This document shows positions 1 through 12,582 of a stretch of DNA of 46,466 nt, piece by piece. Position 1 is the stretch's first letter. Each line of letters starts with the position of its first letter. The position numbers and the translations under genes were made by a program. Under the pieces are notes generated by a model, which was given only the letters and a program-made list of their open reading frames with translations, made no database searches and was not told the DNA's origin. This DNA comes from Spirochaetota bacterium (GTDB lineage: Bacteria; Spirochaetota; Spirochaetia; Treponematales; Rectinemataceae), in the NCBI GenBank assembly GCA_029265615.1, contig JAJUIB010000019.1, positions 1-46,466 of the forward strand, in the 5' to 3' direction.

Positions 1-550
1 CGACGCCGGAACTCGGGTGACGCGAAAGCCCCCGGACATGCGTCTCGTAGATGACACAGTGCCTGAGCGGGTAGTTGAGTGGCCGATCGCCGCGCCAATC
101 GAAATCATCCGCGACCACGACGCACTTGGGCATAAACGCCGCGTTGTCCTCCTCCGAAAAGGAGAGATCACGAGCTTCCGAACTGGGATCATAAGCCCGA
201 GCCTTGGGAAGATCCCACACAAAGTTTCCGGTAAGCGCCTTTGCATAAGGATCAAGAAGCGCCTTATGGACGTTGAAGCGGTAGCCCTTTGCCGGCATGA
301 AGGGGCCATCGGCCCGCCAGTGGTAGAGCGCTCCCGCCTTAAGTCCCGGCACGAGGACATGCCAGATATCCCCCGTGCGGTTGAGCCGCGGATCTAGGCG
401 ATACTCAAAAATTGGCTCGGCATCAAGCGGCGTCGCATACAGCGCTAGGATCATCGCCTCCGCGTTTCGGGAAAAGACAGCGAAATTGACCCCCTCGGCC
501 GTGAGACGGGCACCAAGAGGAAGCGGCGATCCGGGCCGCACCGCATACAT
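1..550 (-). CDS. glgX: Glycogen debranching enzyme GlgX, N-terminal part (cut by window edge)
   Basis: Reading the minus strand from the ATG at 550 gives an uninterrupted frame to the window edge. It carries the start of a GlgX/isoamylase-type enzyme, which cleaves alpha-1,6 branches of glycogen. The order seen is RPGSPLPLGA, then GVNFAVFSRNA and LYHWRADGP of the N-terminal beta-sandwich (CBM48-like) domain, then VIYETHVRGLSRHPSSGV at the start of the catalytic GH13 barrel. About 183 residues are visible of a family usually near 700; the catalytic residues lie outside the window. The ATG at 550 places the start where GlgX proteins normally begin. A GTG at 562 is in frame and also possible, because a TATATT hexamer (569-574, minus) ends 6 bases before it. 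Neither start has a ribosome-binding site. A terminator separates this gene from fabF, so it is probably transcribed separately. Confidence 0.85.
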   Translation of the reverse strand, partial: MYAVRPGSPLPLGARLTAEGVNFAVFSRNAEAMILALYATPLDAEPIFEYRLDPRLNRTGDIWHVLVPGLKAGALYHWRADGPFMPAKGYRFNVHKALLDPYAKALTGNFVWDLPKARAYDPSSEARDLSFSEEDNAAFMPKCVVVADDFDWRGDRPLNYPLRHCVIYETHVRGLSRHPSSGV

Positions 551-647
551 TGAGGGACGCACGGCTTAAATATAGCGCGTGCCCACCTGCCGCGCGAGAT
601 ACTTCACCCCGGCAGACGCAGGGCGCCCGCTCAAGCCGATCGATGAG

Positions 648-686
648 CAGAAAAAAGCTACGGGGCGGCCCCATGGGCCGCCCCGT
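648..686 (-). terminator. Rho-independent terminator after fabF
   Basis: An 11-bp perfect GC stem (arms 661-671 and 675-685, 3-base loop CAT) is followed on the minus strand by TAGC and six T. It lies 28 bases after the fabF stop and ends the fab operon before glgX. Confidence 0.9.
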
Positions 687-713
687 GCCGGCGAAACATC
701 ACTCCTTGCGAGT

Positions 714-1952
714 TCACAAGCTTCGAAACACTACGACCGCGTTCTGTCCGCCAAAGCCCATAGAGTTCTTGACCGCGGCCCGAATCGTTGTGCGGACGCC
801 CACGTTCGGCACGTAATCGAGGTCGCACTCGGGATCGGGATGCTCAAGATTGATAGTCGGCGGGATGAACCCCTCCTCAATCGCCTTCACCGTCGCGACG
901 GCCTCGAGAGCGCCGGCGGCCCCCATGCAGTGGCCGATCATCGACTTGATCGACGAGATTTTGAGCTTCCGTGCATGTTCGCCAAAGGCGTGCTTGATCG
1001 CCTTGGTTTCGATCGGATCATTGAGCGGCGTCGAAGTGCCGTGCGCCGATATGTAATCCACCTCGTCGGGCGCAAGGCCAGCGTCCTTGAGCGCAAGGAG
1101 CATGGCGCGTGCAACGCCGCGGCCTTCGGGGTCGGGCGCCGAAAGATGGTGTGCGTCGCAGGTGTTCGCGAAGCCCGCGATTTCGCAGTAGATCTGCGCT
1201 CCGCGGGCCTTTGCCGCCTCGTACTCTTCAAGAACGAGGACTCCAGCGCCCTCGGACATCACAAAGCCGTCACGGTCCTTGTCGAAGGGACGCGAGGCAT
1301 GTGCAGGATCGTCGTTGCGCGTGGAAAGAGCCTGGATCATCGCGAAGCTAGCAAGCGCGAGTCGCGAGATGCTCGCCTCCGATCCGCCTGCGAACACGAG
1401 ATCCGCGTGGTCGTCGGCGATCCAGCGGTAGGCGGTACCGATGGCGTCCGTGCCCGCCGCACACGCGGTAACAAGACATTGGCTTGGTCCTCGCGCATTG
1501 AGATAGATGGCGAGATTCGCAGCCCCCAGGTTGGCCAGAGACTTGACGGCGGTAAGCGGCGGCACCCGCCCCGGACCGCGTTCATAGAGCCGCGCGCAGC
1601 CCTCTTCGATGCTGATGGATCCTCCCTGGCCCGTGCCCAGGCACACGCCTGTCCGCTCCGCATCGAGCTTTTCCTTGGCAAGCCCCGCATCGGCAAGCGC
1701 CTCAAGGCCCGCGTACACCGCGAACTGCGAAAACCGATCCATCTTTTTCGCTTCTTTCGCGTCCATCCTCAGGCCGGGATCGAAGCCCTTCACCTCGCCT
1801 GCGATTTTCACAGAGAGGTCGTCGACGTTCACCGCGGTCACCGGAGCGATGCCCGAGGTGCCCGTCTTAAGCGCAGACCAGAAGGTGGGAACGTCGTTCC
1901 CGACGGGGCTCACAACCCCGAGACCCGTCACAACAACCCTTCGTTTCGCCAT
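714..1952 (-). CDS. fabF: 3-oxoacyl-[acyl-carrier-protein] synthase II (FabF)
   Basis: Beta-ketoacyl-ACP synthase II, which condenses malonyl-ACP with a growing acyl-ACP in type II fatty-acid synthesis (cytoplasmic). The 412-residue protein begins MAKRRVVVTGLGVVSPVGND. The catalytic triad is visible: cysteine in VTACAAGTDAIG (about residue 164), histidine in ISAHGTSTPLND (about 304) and histidine in MIGHCMGAAGALEA (about 341). The length matches the family. The ATG at 1952 was chosen over the longer frame (1976) because it follows the fabG stop by one base and starts exactly where FabF proteins begin; the GGGGA at the end of fabG can act as ribosome-binding site, so the two genes are probably translationally coupled. 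It is the last gene of fabD-fabG-fabF, followed by a terminator. Confidence 0.97.
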   Translation of the reverse strand: MAKRRVVVTGLGVVSPVGNDVPTFWSALKTGTSGIAPVTAVNVDDLSVKIAGEVKGFDPGLRMDAKEAKKMDRFSQFAVYAGLEALADAGLAKEKLDAERTGVCLGTGQGGSISIEEGCARLYERGPGRVPPLTAVKSLANLGAANLAIYLNARGPSQCLVTACAAGTDAIGTAYRWIADDHADLVFAGGSEASISRLALASFAMIQALSTRNDDPAHASRPFDKDRDGFVMSEGAGVLVLEEYEAAKARGAQIYCEIAGFANTCDAHHLSAPDPEGRGVARAMLLALKDAGLAPDEVDYISAHGTSTPLNDPIETKAIKHAFGEHARKLKISSIKSMIGHCMGAAGALEAVATVKAIEEGFIPPTINLEHPDPECDLDYVPNVGVRTTIRAAVKNSMGFGGQNAVVVFRSL

Positions 1953-1953
1953 T

Positions 1954-2700
1954 TCACATCCCCATTCCGCCGTCAACTTTTAGGACTTCCCCCGTCACAT
2001 ACGAAGAAAGTTCGGAGGCGAGAAAGAGCGCAGCCTTCGCCACTTCCTCGGGAGCGCCGTTGCGCCCAAGCGGAATCGTCGCTTTGAGCTTTTCCTTCGC
2101 CTCCGCCGGTATCTTATCCGTCATCGATGTTTCGATGAAGCCCGGCGCAAGCGCGTTGACCCGCACGCCACGGCTCGCCACCTCGCGCGCAAGACTCTTG
2201 GTGAAACCCAGGAGCCCCGCCTTAGACGCCGCGTAGTTCGTCTGCCCGCCATTCCCCATGATACCGACGACGCTCGAAACGTTGATGATCGAGCCCGACC
2301 GCCGCTTGATCATATGCCGAGCAGCCGTGCGCGAAACAAGAAATGCGCTCGTAAGGTTCGTCCGGAGCACGGTCTCCCAGTCCTCAAGGCTCATCCGAAA
2401 CACAAGGCCGTCGCGCGTCACACCGGCGTTGTTCACCACGACGTCGAGCCCTCCCGCTTCGGCGACGACCGCCTCGAGCGCCGCCTCGACCTCGGCTTCC
2501 ACCGCGACATCGCATTTTTTCCAGGTGACCGAGCCGCCCTGTCCCGCCGCTGCGGCGAGCGCCTCAGGATCCTCGGCCTCGCTCCGGGAGAGGTAGAATA
2601 CCCTCCCTCCCTCCCGCGCGAAGAGCTCGACCATCGCGCGGCCGATGCCCTTGGAGCCGCCCGTTACCACGCAGGTCTTTCCAATCAGCAATCCTTGCAT
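1954..2700 (-). CDS. fabG: 3-oxoacyl-[acyl-carrier-protein] reductase (FabG)
   Basis: NADPH-dependent ketoacyl-ACP reductase, the first reduction of each fatty-acid elongation cycle. The 248-residue protein is a classical short-chain dehydrogenase: the cofactor-binding TGGSKGIG is at residues 13-20, NNAG follows near residue 90, and the serine/tyrosine/lysine active site lies in NVSSVVGIMGNGGQTNYAASK. The C-terminal YVTGEVLKVDGGMGM is typical of FabG rather than of general SDRs. The start has GAGGAG upstream. It lies 66 bases after fabD and one base before fabF, in a compact fab operon. acpP and fabH are not in the window. Confidence 0.97.
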   Translation of the reverse strand: MQGLLIGKTCVVTGGSKGIGRAMVELFAREGGRVFYLSRSEAEDPEALAAAAGQGGSVTWKKCDVAVEAEVEAALEAVVAEAGGLDVVVNNAGVTRDGLVFRMSLEDWETVLRTNLTSAFLVSRTAARHMIKRRSGSIINVSSVVGIMGNGGQTNYAASKAGLLGFTKSLAREVASRGVRVNALAPGFIETSMTDKIPAEAKEKLKATIPLGRNGAPEEVAKAALFLASELSSYVTGEVLKVDGGMGM

Positions 2701-2766
2701 CCTAGTTCTCCTCGAGGGCGCCTCCGCGCCGCAGCGTACACGACAACGTAGAGGCGATGGCCTGTT

Positions 2767-3687
2767 TTACAGCGAGATAGCGGCGATCTGATCGAGCGTG
2801 CCGCAGGCATGACAGGGCAGCTCTGCGGCGACCGCCTTCCAGAGTCCCGCGAGAACGGTGCCCGGTCCCGTTTCCGCCACTGTGTCAAAACCTGCGGCGA
2901 GAATGGCTTTTTCCTCCTCGATCCAGCGCACGGGGCTCACTATCTGCTTCACCGCAAGTTCCTTCGCTTCCGCGCCGGTCTCGATGCGCCGCCCCGTCAC
3001 ATTGGAGAAGAGCTCGATTGCGGGATCCTTGAACTGCACATCGGCGACTGCCTCGGCGAAGCCGTCGCGCGCATAGGCCATGATGGGGGAGTGAAAGGCT
3101 CCTGAGACCTTGAGGCGGACAACGCGTTTCGCCCCTGCCGCCTTGAGCGCAAGCTCTGCAGCGGAGACATCGGTTTCAGTGCCGGAGATGACCGACTGCG
3201 TCGGGCTATTGTAGTTCGCCACCCAGACCTGCGTAAGCCCCGCATCGGCGATGACCTTTTCTATCGCTTCGGGCGCCATGAAGAGTACGGCGCTCATCGT
3301 CGAGCCTCCGGAACGCTTCCCCGCCTCGTCCATGAGCCTGCCGCGCTCGCCGACCAGTCGGAACATGTCTGCATGAGAAATGACGCCCGCCTCCGCGAGC
3401 GCTGGCCACTCGCCAACGGAAAACCCGGCCGCGCCCTGCGGGAGAATGCCGTGCTCGCGGGCGCAGAGCGCGGCCGCCGCACCGATGAGCGCGACCGCGA
3501 TCTGCGTATTGCGCGTCTGCTTAAGCTCATCCTCGCTCCCCTCAAATATGAGCCGCTTCACATCGAGCTTCGCCGCATCCGCTGCAAGCTCAAACAGCTC
3601 ACGCACCGCCTTGCTTGTCTCGTAAAAATCGCGGCCCATGCCGGGATACTGGGCGCCCTGGCCCGGGAACAGGAAACAGGTCTTCAC
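2767..3687 (-). CDS. fabD: Malonyl-CoA:ACP transacylase (FabD)
   Basis: Moves the malonyl group from CoA to acyl carrier protein for fatty-acid synthesis. The 306-residue form starts at GTG 3687, preceded by AGGAGGT; the longer frame adds about 30 residues unlike the family. FabD hallmarks are FPGQGAQYPGMG at the N-terminus, the nucleophile elbow GFSVGEW (Ser90) and the catalytic histidine in GAFHSPIM. The elbow is unusual: most FabD proteins read GHSLGE, and here the histidine before the serine is phenylalanine. It is the first gene of the fab operon, with a candidate promoter in the AT-rich patch at 3740-3770. Confidence 0.93.
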   Translation of the reverse strand: MKTCFLFPGQGAQYPGMGRDFYETSKAVRELFELAADAAKLDVKRLIFEGSEDELKQTRNTQIAVALIGAAAALCAREHGILPQGAAGFSVGEWPALAEAGVISHADMFRLVGERGRLMDEAGKRSGGSTMSAVLFMAPEAIEKVIADAGLTQVWVANYNSPTQSVISGTETDVSAAELALKAAGAKRVVRLKVSGAFHSPIMAYARDGFAEAVADVQFKDPAIELFSNVTGRRIETGAEAKELAVKQIVSPVRWIEEEKAILAAGFDTVAETGPGTVLAGLWKAVAAELPCHACGTLDQIAAISL

Positions 3688-3739
3688 ATCGACCTCCTCG
3701 CGTCTCGGCGTCCGAAAGCCATTCCGGCTCCGGCGGCAC

Positions 3740-3770
3740 CATAATTTACAAAAAACAGGAAAATGTAAAG
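3740..3770 (-). promoter_or_regulatory. Candidate fab operon promoter/operator with inverted repeat
   Basis: A short AT-rich island in GC-rich surroundings, about 55-80 bases upstream of fabD. It holds the inverted repeat TTTACA-N13-TGTAAA (3745-3769). On the minus strand its first arm also resembles a -35 (TTTACA), with AATTAT about 17 bases on as a weak -10. The repeat is seen; its role as promoter or repressor site is inferred. Confidence 0.35.
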
Positions 3771-3833
3771 CCGCCAAGAACGCAGGGCTGGACCTCAGGA
3801 CCCTCGGCTCATCGACCGCTCGGCAGCCCCTCG

Positions 3834-4748
3834 CTACCCCTGCGCAAGCGAACGGACCCCAAAGGGGCGAAAGCCTGAGGCTTCAAGCGCGCGGCCGTAA
3901 TCCGCCGGCGCAAGAGCGGAATCGAAGACAATGTACTCGATGCCACCGGCTTTGAGGCGGTCCGCAAGCGCCTCGAGCAGCGCCCGCCCGAGGCCCGCGC
4001 GGCGGAATGGCGGTTCGACGTACACAAAGACGACGCGCCCGATGCCCCGCCCCGCCGCGCGCTCGCGAATCGCCACCGCCGCGGCGATCGCGCCCCCCTC
4101 TCCATTTTCCGCATATGCGGCAAGCCAGTCCTCCCGTTCAAGGCGTTCGCGGAGAAACGCAAGTTCGCGCGCGGCGAGCGCCGCGGGAAGCCGCGCCAGC
4201 GCCTCGGTCTCGGCGCCTGCAAAAAGGGGCGGCAAAAGCCGTTCCACTTCGCTACATCCCCCTGTTTTGATACCCAGATCGCTTGCCACAAGATCGGTCG
4301 TGTCTTCGGGCTCAGGCCCCAGGCGCGCAAGGCCCCGGAGCTCGCAGAGCTCATCGTACCACGACGCGATAACGCGGCGCATCTCGCGCGCCTTATACTC
4401 GCGAAAGGCTTTTTCCACCTCCGGATAGGCCGCAAGACTTTCCTTAAACGCCTTGAACACGCCCCGGCCGCGCGACAAAGCCGCCCCCAGATCGCGGCGA
4501 GCGCTGGGCTGTCGCACCTGGCTCATAAAATCTTCCATGAGGCGGAATCCATCACGCGAGGACCAGGGGGGGGGAGGCGCAAAGCGCTGCTCGTCGGCAA
4601 GCTCAGGCGGCGGCTCCTCGCCGCCGCCTTCCGCTTCGGCGCCAAGCTGCACGACCTCTCCCGTTTCAAGATCAACGACCCACTCGCCCTCCTGGTCTTC
4701 CATCGCGAACACGATGTCTTCAATCACCTGGTCGCCGAGTTCGAACAT
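3834..4748 (-). CDS. UPF0158 domain fused to GNAT acetyltransferase
   Basis: A 304-residue two-part protein. Residues 1 to about 150 look like the UPF0158 family of unknown function: an acidic N-terminus with WVVDLETGEVVQLG, a low-complexity Glu/Pro stretch, then DGFRLMEDFM and an ALSRGRGVFKAFKESL segment followed by helix and WYDEL. Residues about 155-304 look like a GNAT N-acetyltransferase: VVFVYVEPPFRRAGLGRALLEALADRL is the acetyl-CoA-binding motif A (R-x-x-G-x-G/A), and IEYIVFDSALAPADYGRALEASGF is the usual C-terminal strand and helix. GGAGG precedes the start. It stands alone, diverging from the PHP gene. Substrate unknown; regulation of a protein or small-molecule amine is a guess. Confidence 0.8.
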   Translation of the reverse strand: MFELGDQVIEDIVFAMEDQEGEWVVDLETGEVVQLGAEAEGGGEEPPPELADEQRFAPPPPWSSRDGFRLMEDFMSQVRQPSARRDLGAALSRGRGVFKAFKESLAAYPEVEKAFREYKAREMRRVIASWYDELCELRGLARLGPEPEDTTDLVASDLGIKTGGCSEVERLLPPLFAGAETEALARLPAALAARELAFLRERLEREDWLAAYAENGEGGAIAAAVAIRERAAGRGIGRVVFVYVEPPFRRAGLGRALLEALADRLKAGGIEYIVFDSALAPADYGRALEASGFRPFGVRSLAQG

Positions 4749-4839
4749 CCCCCCGCCTCCGTCCGCACATAGTGGGGCCGGAACGCTCCAGGGTCAAGAT
4801 TCCGTCCGAACGCCCATGGCGCCCTTCCCTTCTTCGGCG

Positions 4840-4845
4840 TATACT
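4840..4845 (+). promoter_or_regulatory. Candidate -10 element (TATACT) for the PHP gene
   Basis: TATACT ends 10 bases before the ATG of the PHP gene, which lacks a clear ribosome-binding site. Transcription from it would start within a few bases of the ATG. No good -35 is seen. Confidence 0.35.
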
Positions 4846-4855
4846 CGTCGCAGGC

Positions 4856-5785
4856 ATGGAAGCGAACCTCCACCTGCATTCGCGCTACTCCGACGGCAGC
4901 CTCTGGCCCGCGGAAATCGCCGCACGCGCGGCAGCGCTCGGTCTTCGCCTTGTTGCGGTCACCGATCACGACAGCCTCGGCGGCGTCCCGGAGTTCCTCG
5001 CCGCGGCACAGCGGCTCGGCATCGAGGCGGTTGCTGGCTGCGAAATCGACTGTAGCCTTCCCGAACTTGGCTATCGGAGCGAGCTCCTCGCCTATTTTCC
5101 CGGCGCAGGCGACGCAGCGGCTTGGTCCCAGACGGGGGCGTTTCTCCGCAGGGTTGCCCGGGCGCGCGAGGAGCGCCTTAGACTCTTTATCGAACGCGCC
5201 CGCGTCGTGTTTTGCCGCCCTGACCTCGCCTTCGAAGAGCTCCTCGCGCGAAAGATCGGCCCCCGGCCACCAGAACAGCTCGACCGCACGGCGCTCTCTT
5301 TCAGCAAGGTCGACCTCTACGAGTACCTCAAAGCGCTTGCGGTTGTCGAACCCGGCGTCGGCTATCGCGAATTCCGCAAGGCCTACTTCGATTCCGGCCT
5401 CATCCGGGATGGCCGCTTCCATCGAGCCGCGATCGAGGAGGTCGTGGCGCCAGTGCACGCGGATGGCGGGGTTCTCGTAATCCCGCATCTCGGCCACGAG
5501 TTCGACGACTCACCCGATCGCATGCGCGCCGAACTTCCACGGCTTCGCCGCCTGCTCGGCCGCTTCCGCGAGCTTGGTATCGAGGGGGTCGAGCTCTATT
5601 GGTATCGTAGCGAAGCCAGTGCCGCACTAAACGACCTGGTGCGCCATGAAGCCGACAAATTCGGCTTCTTTTTTACCTATGGCTCCGATTGCCACGGACC
5701 CGGCTCGCAAAAGCACACACTCGGGCAGTTTTCGGGCGATTTCGCGGGCTTTCCAGGTCAGCCCCCCCTGTGTAACAAGCGCTAG
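4856..5785 (+). CDS. PHP-domain metal-dependent phosphoesterase (TrpH/RNase AM-like)
   Basis: A 309-residue PHP-family hydrolase. Metal ligands appear in the expected order: HLHSRYSDG near residue 5, VTDHDSLGG near 37, CEID near 63, IPHLGHEFDD near 203, and SDCHGPG near 286. This pattern matches stand-alone PHP phosphoesterases such as RNase AM/TrpH-like proteins, which remove phosphate from nucleotides or short RNA ends; the true substrate cannot be told. The ATG at 4856 was chosen because the HxH motif normally lies within the first ten residues; the longer frame adds 28 residues without family character. It is followed 75 bases later by thyX on the same strand, possibly as one nucleotide-related unit. 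Confidence 0.85.
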   Translation: MEANLHLHSRYSDGSLWPAEIAARAAALGLRLVAVTDHDSLGGVPEFLAAAQRLGIEAVAGCEIDCSLPELGYRSELLAYFPGAGDAAAWSQTGAFLRRVARAREERLRLFIERARVVFCRPDLAFEELLARKIGPRPPEQLDRTALSFSKVDLYEYLKALAVVEPGVGYREFRKAYFDSGLIRDGRFHRAAIEEVVAPVHADGGVLVIPHLGHEFDDSPDRMRAELPRLRRLLGRFRELGIEGVELYWYRSEASAALNDLVRHEADKFGFFFTYGSDCHGPGSQKHTLGQFSGDFAGFPGQPPLCNKR

Positions 5786-5860
5786 CCGCCTCGCCCTCGG
5801 GCGTTGTACCATGCGGATCGCGCCGGAACATCCGCGACGCCCCATATCCCGGAGGTTGCC

Positions 5861-6724
5861 ATGGCCCACTGCCTCGTTCCCACCGCCGAGGAAATCCTCG
5901 ACCGGGTCTTTCCCGTTCTCGACAAAGGCTTTGTCCGCCTGGTCGACTACCTGGGCGGAGACGCCCGCATTGTCCAGGCGGCCCGTGTCTCGTATGGCGA
6001 AGGCACCAAGAGCTACCGCGAGGATGCCGCGCTCATCGACTACCTTCTTCGGAACGAGCACACCTCGCCCTTTGAACAGGTGGTGCTCACCTTCCACATC
6101 AAGCTACCGATTTTCGTCGCCCGACAATGGATTCGCCATCGAACCGCCCGCGTCAATGAGATATCGGGCCGATATTCGATCTTGAAAGATGAGTTTTACC
6201 TTCCAGCGCCCGAGGATGTCGCCCTCCAGAGCCGCGACAACAAACAAGGCCGCGCCGAGCCCCTTCCTGCGGACGAAGCGGCGGCTGTCATCGCGCGGCT
6301 CGAGGCCGGACAAAAAGCGGCCTATGCGGAATATACCGCCCTTGTCGACATGGGTCTTGCCCGCGAGCTTGCGCGCATCGACCTCCCCCTCTCCCTGTAC
6401 ACCGAGTGGTATTGGCAGATCGACCTTCACAATCTTTTCCGCTTCCTCGCGCTCAGGCTCGATGCGCATGCACAAAAGGAAATCCGGGCCTATGCGGCGG
6501 TGCTCCTCGAAATCGCCCGCCGAGTGGCGCCGGCCGCGACCGCCTCCTTCGAGCGTCATACGCTCGAAGGGCTCCGCTTCTCTGGCCCCGAAGTCGCGGA
6601 AATCCGGCGCCGCCTGGCTCGCACCAGTGGAGCCGCGGACGCATCTTCCGAGGAAGTCCCCCTCCTCGAGGGCAAGGAGCTTGAGCGGTTCGAAGCAAAA
6701 CTTGCAAGCGGACGACAGTTGTAA
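5861..6724 (+). CDS. thyX: Flavin-dependent thymidylate synthase (ThyX)
   Basis: Makes dTMP from dUMP using FAD, NADPH and methylene-tetrahydrofolate; an alternative to ThyA. The 287-residue protein carries the ThyX signature RHRTARVNEISGRY near residue 95, preceded by FEQVVLTFHIKLPIFVARQW, and the substrate-binding region DLHNLFRFLALRLDAHAQKEI. The ATG at 5861 follows a clear GGAGG at 5851; the longer frame upstream has no support. The protein is slightly longer than many ThyX (about 220-250) because of a C-terminal extension rich in Glu and Ser. It lies directly after the PHP gene and ends facing the glycosidase gene on the other strand. Confidence 0.96.
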   Translation: MAHCLVPTAEEILDRVFPVLDKGFVRLVDYLGGDARIVQAARVSYGEGTKSYREDAALIDYLLRNEHTSPFEQVVLTFHIKLPIFVARQWIRHRTARVNEISGRYSILKDEFYLPAPEDVALQSRDNKQGRAEPLPADEAAAVIARLEAGQKAAYAEYTALVDMGLARELARIDLPLSLYTEWYWQIDLHNLFRFLALRLDAHAQKEIRAYAAVLLEIARRVAPAATASFERHTLEGLRFSGPEVAEIRRRLARTSGAADASSEEVPLLEGKELERFEAKLASGRQL

Positions 6725-6785
6725 GCCGAAGCGCTTGGCGGCGTGAGCCCTTCGGCGCTGGCGGTGGGGCGCATGCGCGCTGCGC

Positions 6786-11757
<4,972 letters not shown>

Positions 11758-12582
11758 CTAGCCCTTAAGCGCCCCGCTCATGCCCTCAACGATGTAGCGC
11801 TGGGCATAGGCAAAGGCGGCGACAGGAATGATGATCATCAGCGTCGTAATCGCCATAATGGGAACCACCTGCATTTCGTGCGCCCCCTTGAAGGCGGCAA
11901 GGCCGAGCGGGAGCGTATATTTTATCCGCGAGTTGAGGAAAATGAGCGGCCCGAGATAATCGTTCCAGACCGCCATCACGTTGAGAACCCCGACGAGGAT
12001 GAGTGGGGCCTTCATCATGGGAACGAATATCCGCGCAAAGGTCTCGAATTCGTTCGCCCCATCGATCCGTGCCGCATCCTCGAAGTCCTTGGGTATACCG
12101 AGGAGAAACTGCCTGAGGAGGAACACATAGTACGCCGATCCGAAAAACGCAGGAACGATGAGCGGCTTCAAGGTGTTGATCCAGCCAAGGAGCTTGAACT
12201 CCATATAGAGCGGTATCATCGTGACATCCCAGGGAATCATCATCGTTCCGAGAAGCACCATGAACAGCGCGTTCCGTCCTTTGAACGAATAGCGGGCAAA
12301 GCCATAAGCCACAAGCGCACAGGAGGCGACCTGCCCGATTGTAGTTGTAACGGTGACGATGAGCGAGTTCATGAGGTAGCGGCCGAAGGGTTGCGACCGC
12401 CAGGCCGCAGCGAAATTCTCAAACCGAAGAGCGCTGGGGAGGATGCGCGGCGGATATGAATAGGCTTCCTTTTCTGTCATGAGCGCCGTGCTTGCCATTA
12501 CGAAAAACGGCGCAAGAAAGTAGACCGCGAAGAGCGCAAGTAGCGCATAGGTGAGCGTCTTCGCGGCACGGCCCATTTTCAT
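11758..12582 (-). CDS. Carbohydrate ABC transporter permease (MalG/CUT1-like)
   Basis: Inner-membrane subunit of a CUT1-family sugar importer, 274 residues with six predicted membrane segments. The EAA loop that contacts the ATPase reads EDAARIDGANEFETFARIFVP (split here as EDAARIDGANEF and IFVPMMKAP). The N-terminal TALMTEKEAYSYPPRILP and NSLIVTVTTTIG are typical MalG-type features. The start at 12582 overlaps the stop of the upstream permease gene (ATGA) and has GGGAGG five bases before it; the longer frame lies inside the upstream gene. It works with the neighbouring permease and the lipoprotein. No ATPase gene is in the operon, so a shared MsmK-like ATPase encoded elsewhere is expected. 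Confidence 0.94.
   Translation of the reverse strand: MKMGRAAKTLTYALLALFAVYFLAPFFVMASTALMTEKEAYSYPPRILPSALRFENFAAAWRSQPFGRYLMNSLIVTVTTTIGQVASCALVAYGFARYSFKGRNALFMVLLGTMMIPWDVTMIPLYMEFKLLGWINTLKPLIVPAFFGSAYYVFLLRQFLLGIPKDFEDAARIDGANEFETFARIFVPMMKAPLILVGVLNVMAVWNDYLGPLIFLNSRIKYTLPLGLAAFKGAHEMQVVPIMAITTLMIIIPVAAFAYAQRYIVEGMSGALKG

Noticed and set aside
579-2087. Plus-strand 502-residue frame over fabF and fabG
   Set aside because: Antisense to two genes with intact catalytic motifs; Arg/His-rich text with no family features.
6725-6785. Terminator between thyX and the GH63-like gene
   Set aside because: A 7-bp GCCGAAG/CTTCGGC stem exists, but the loop is 19 bases and there is no T-run on either strand.
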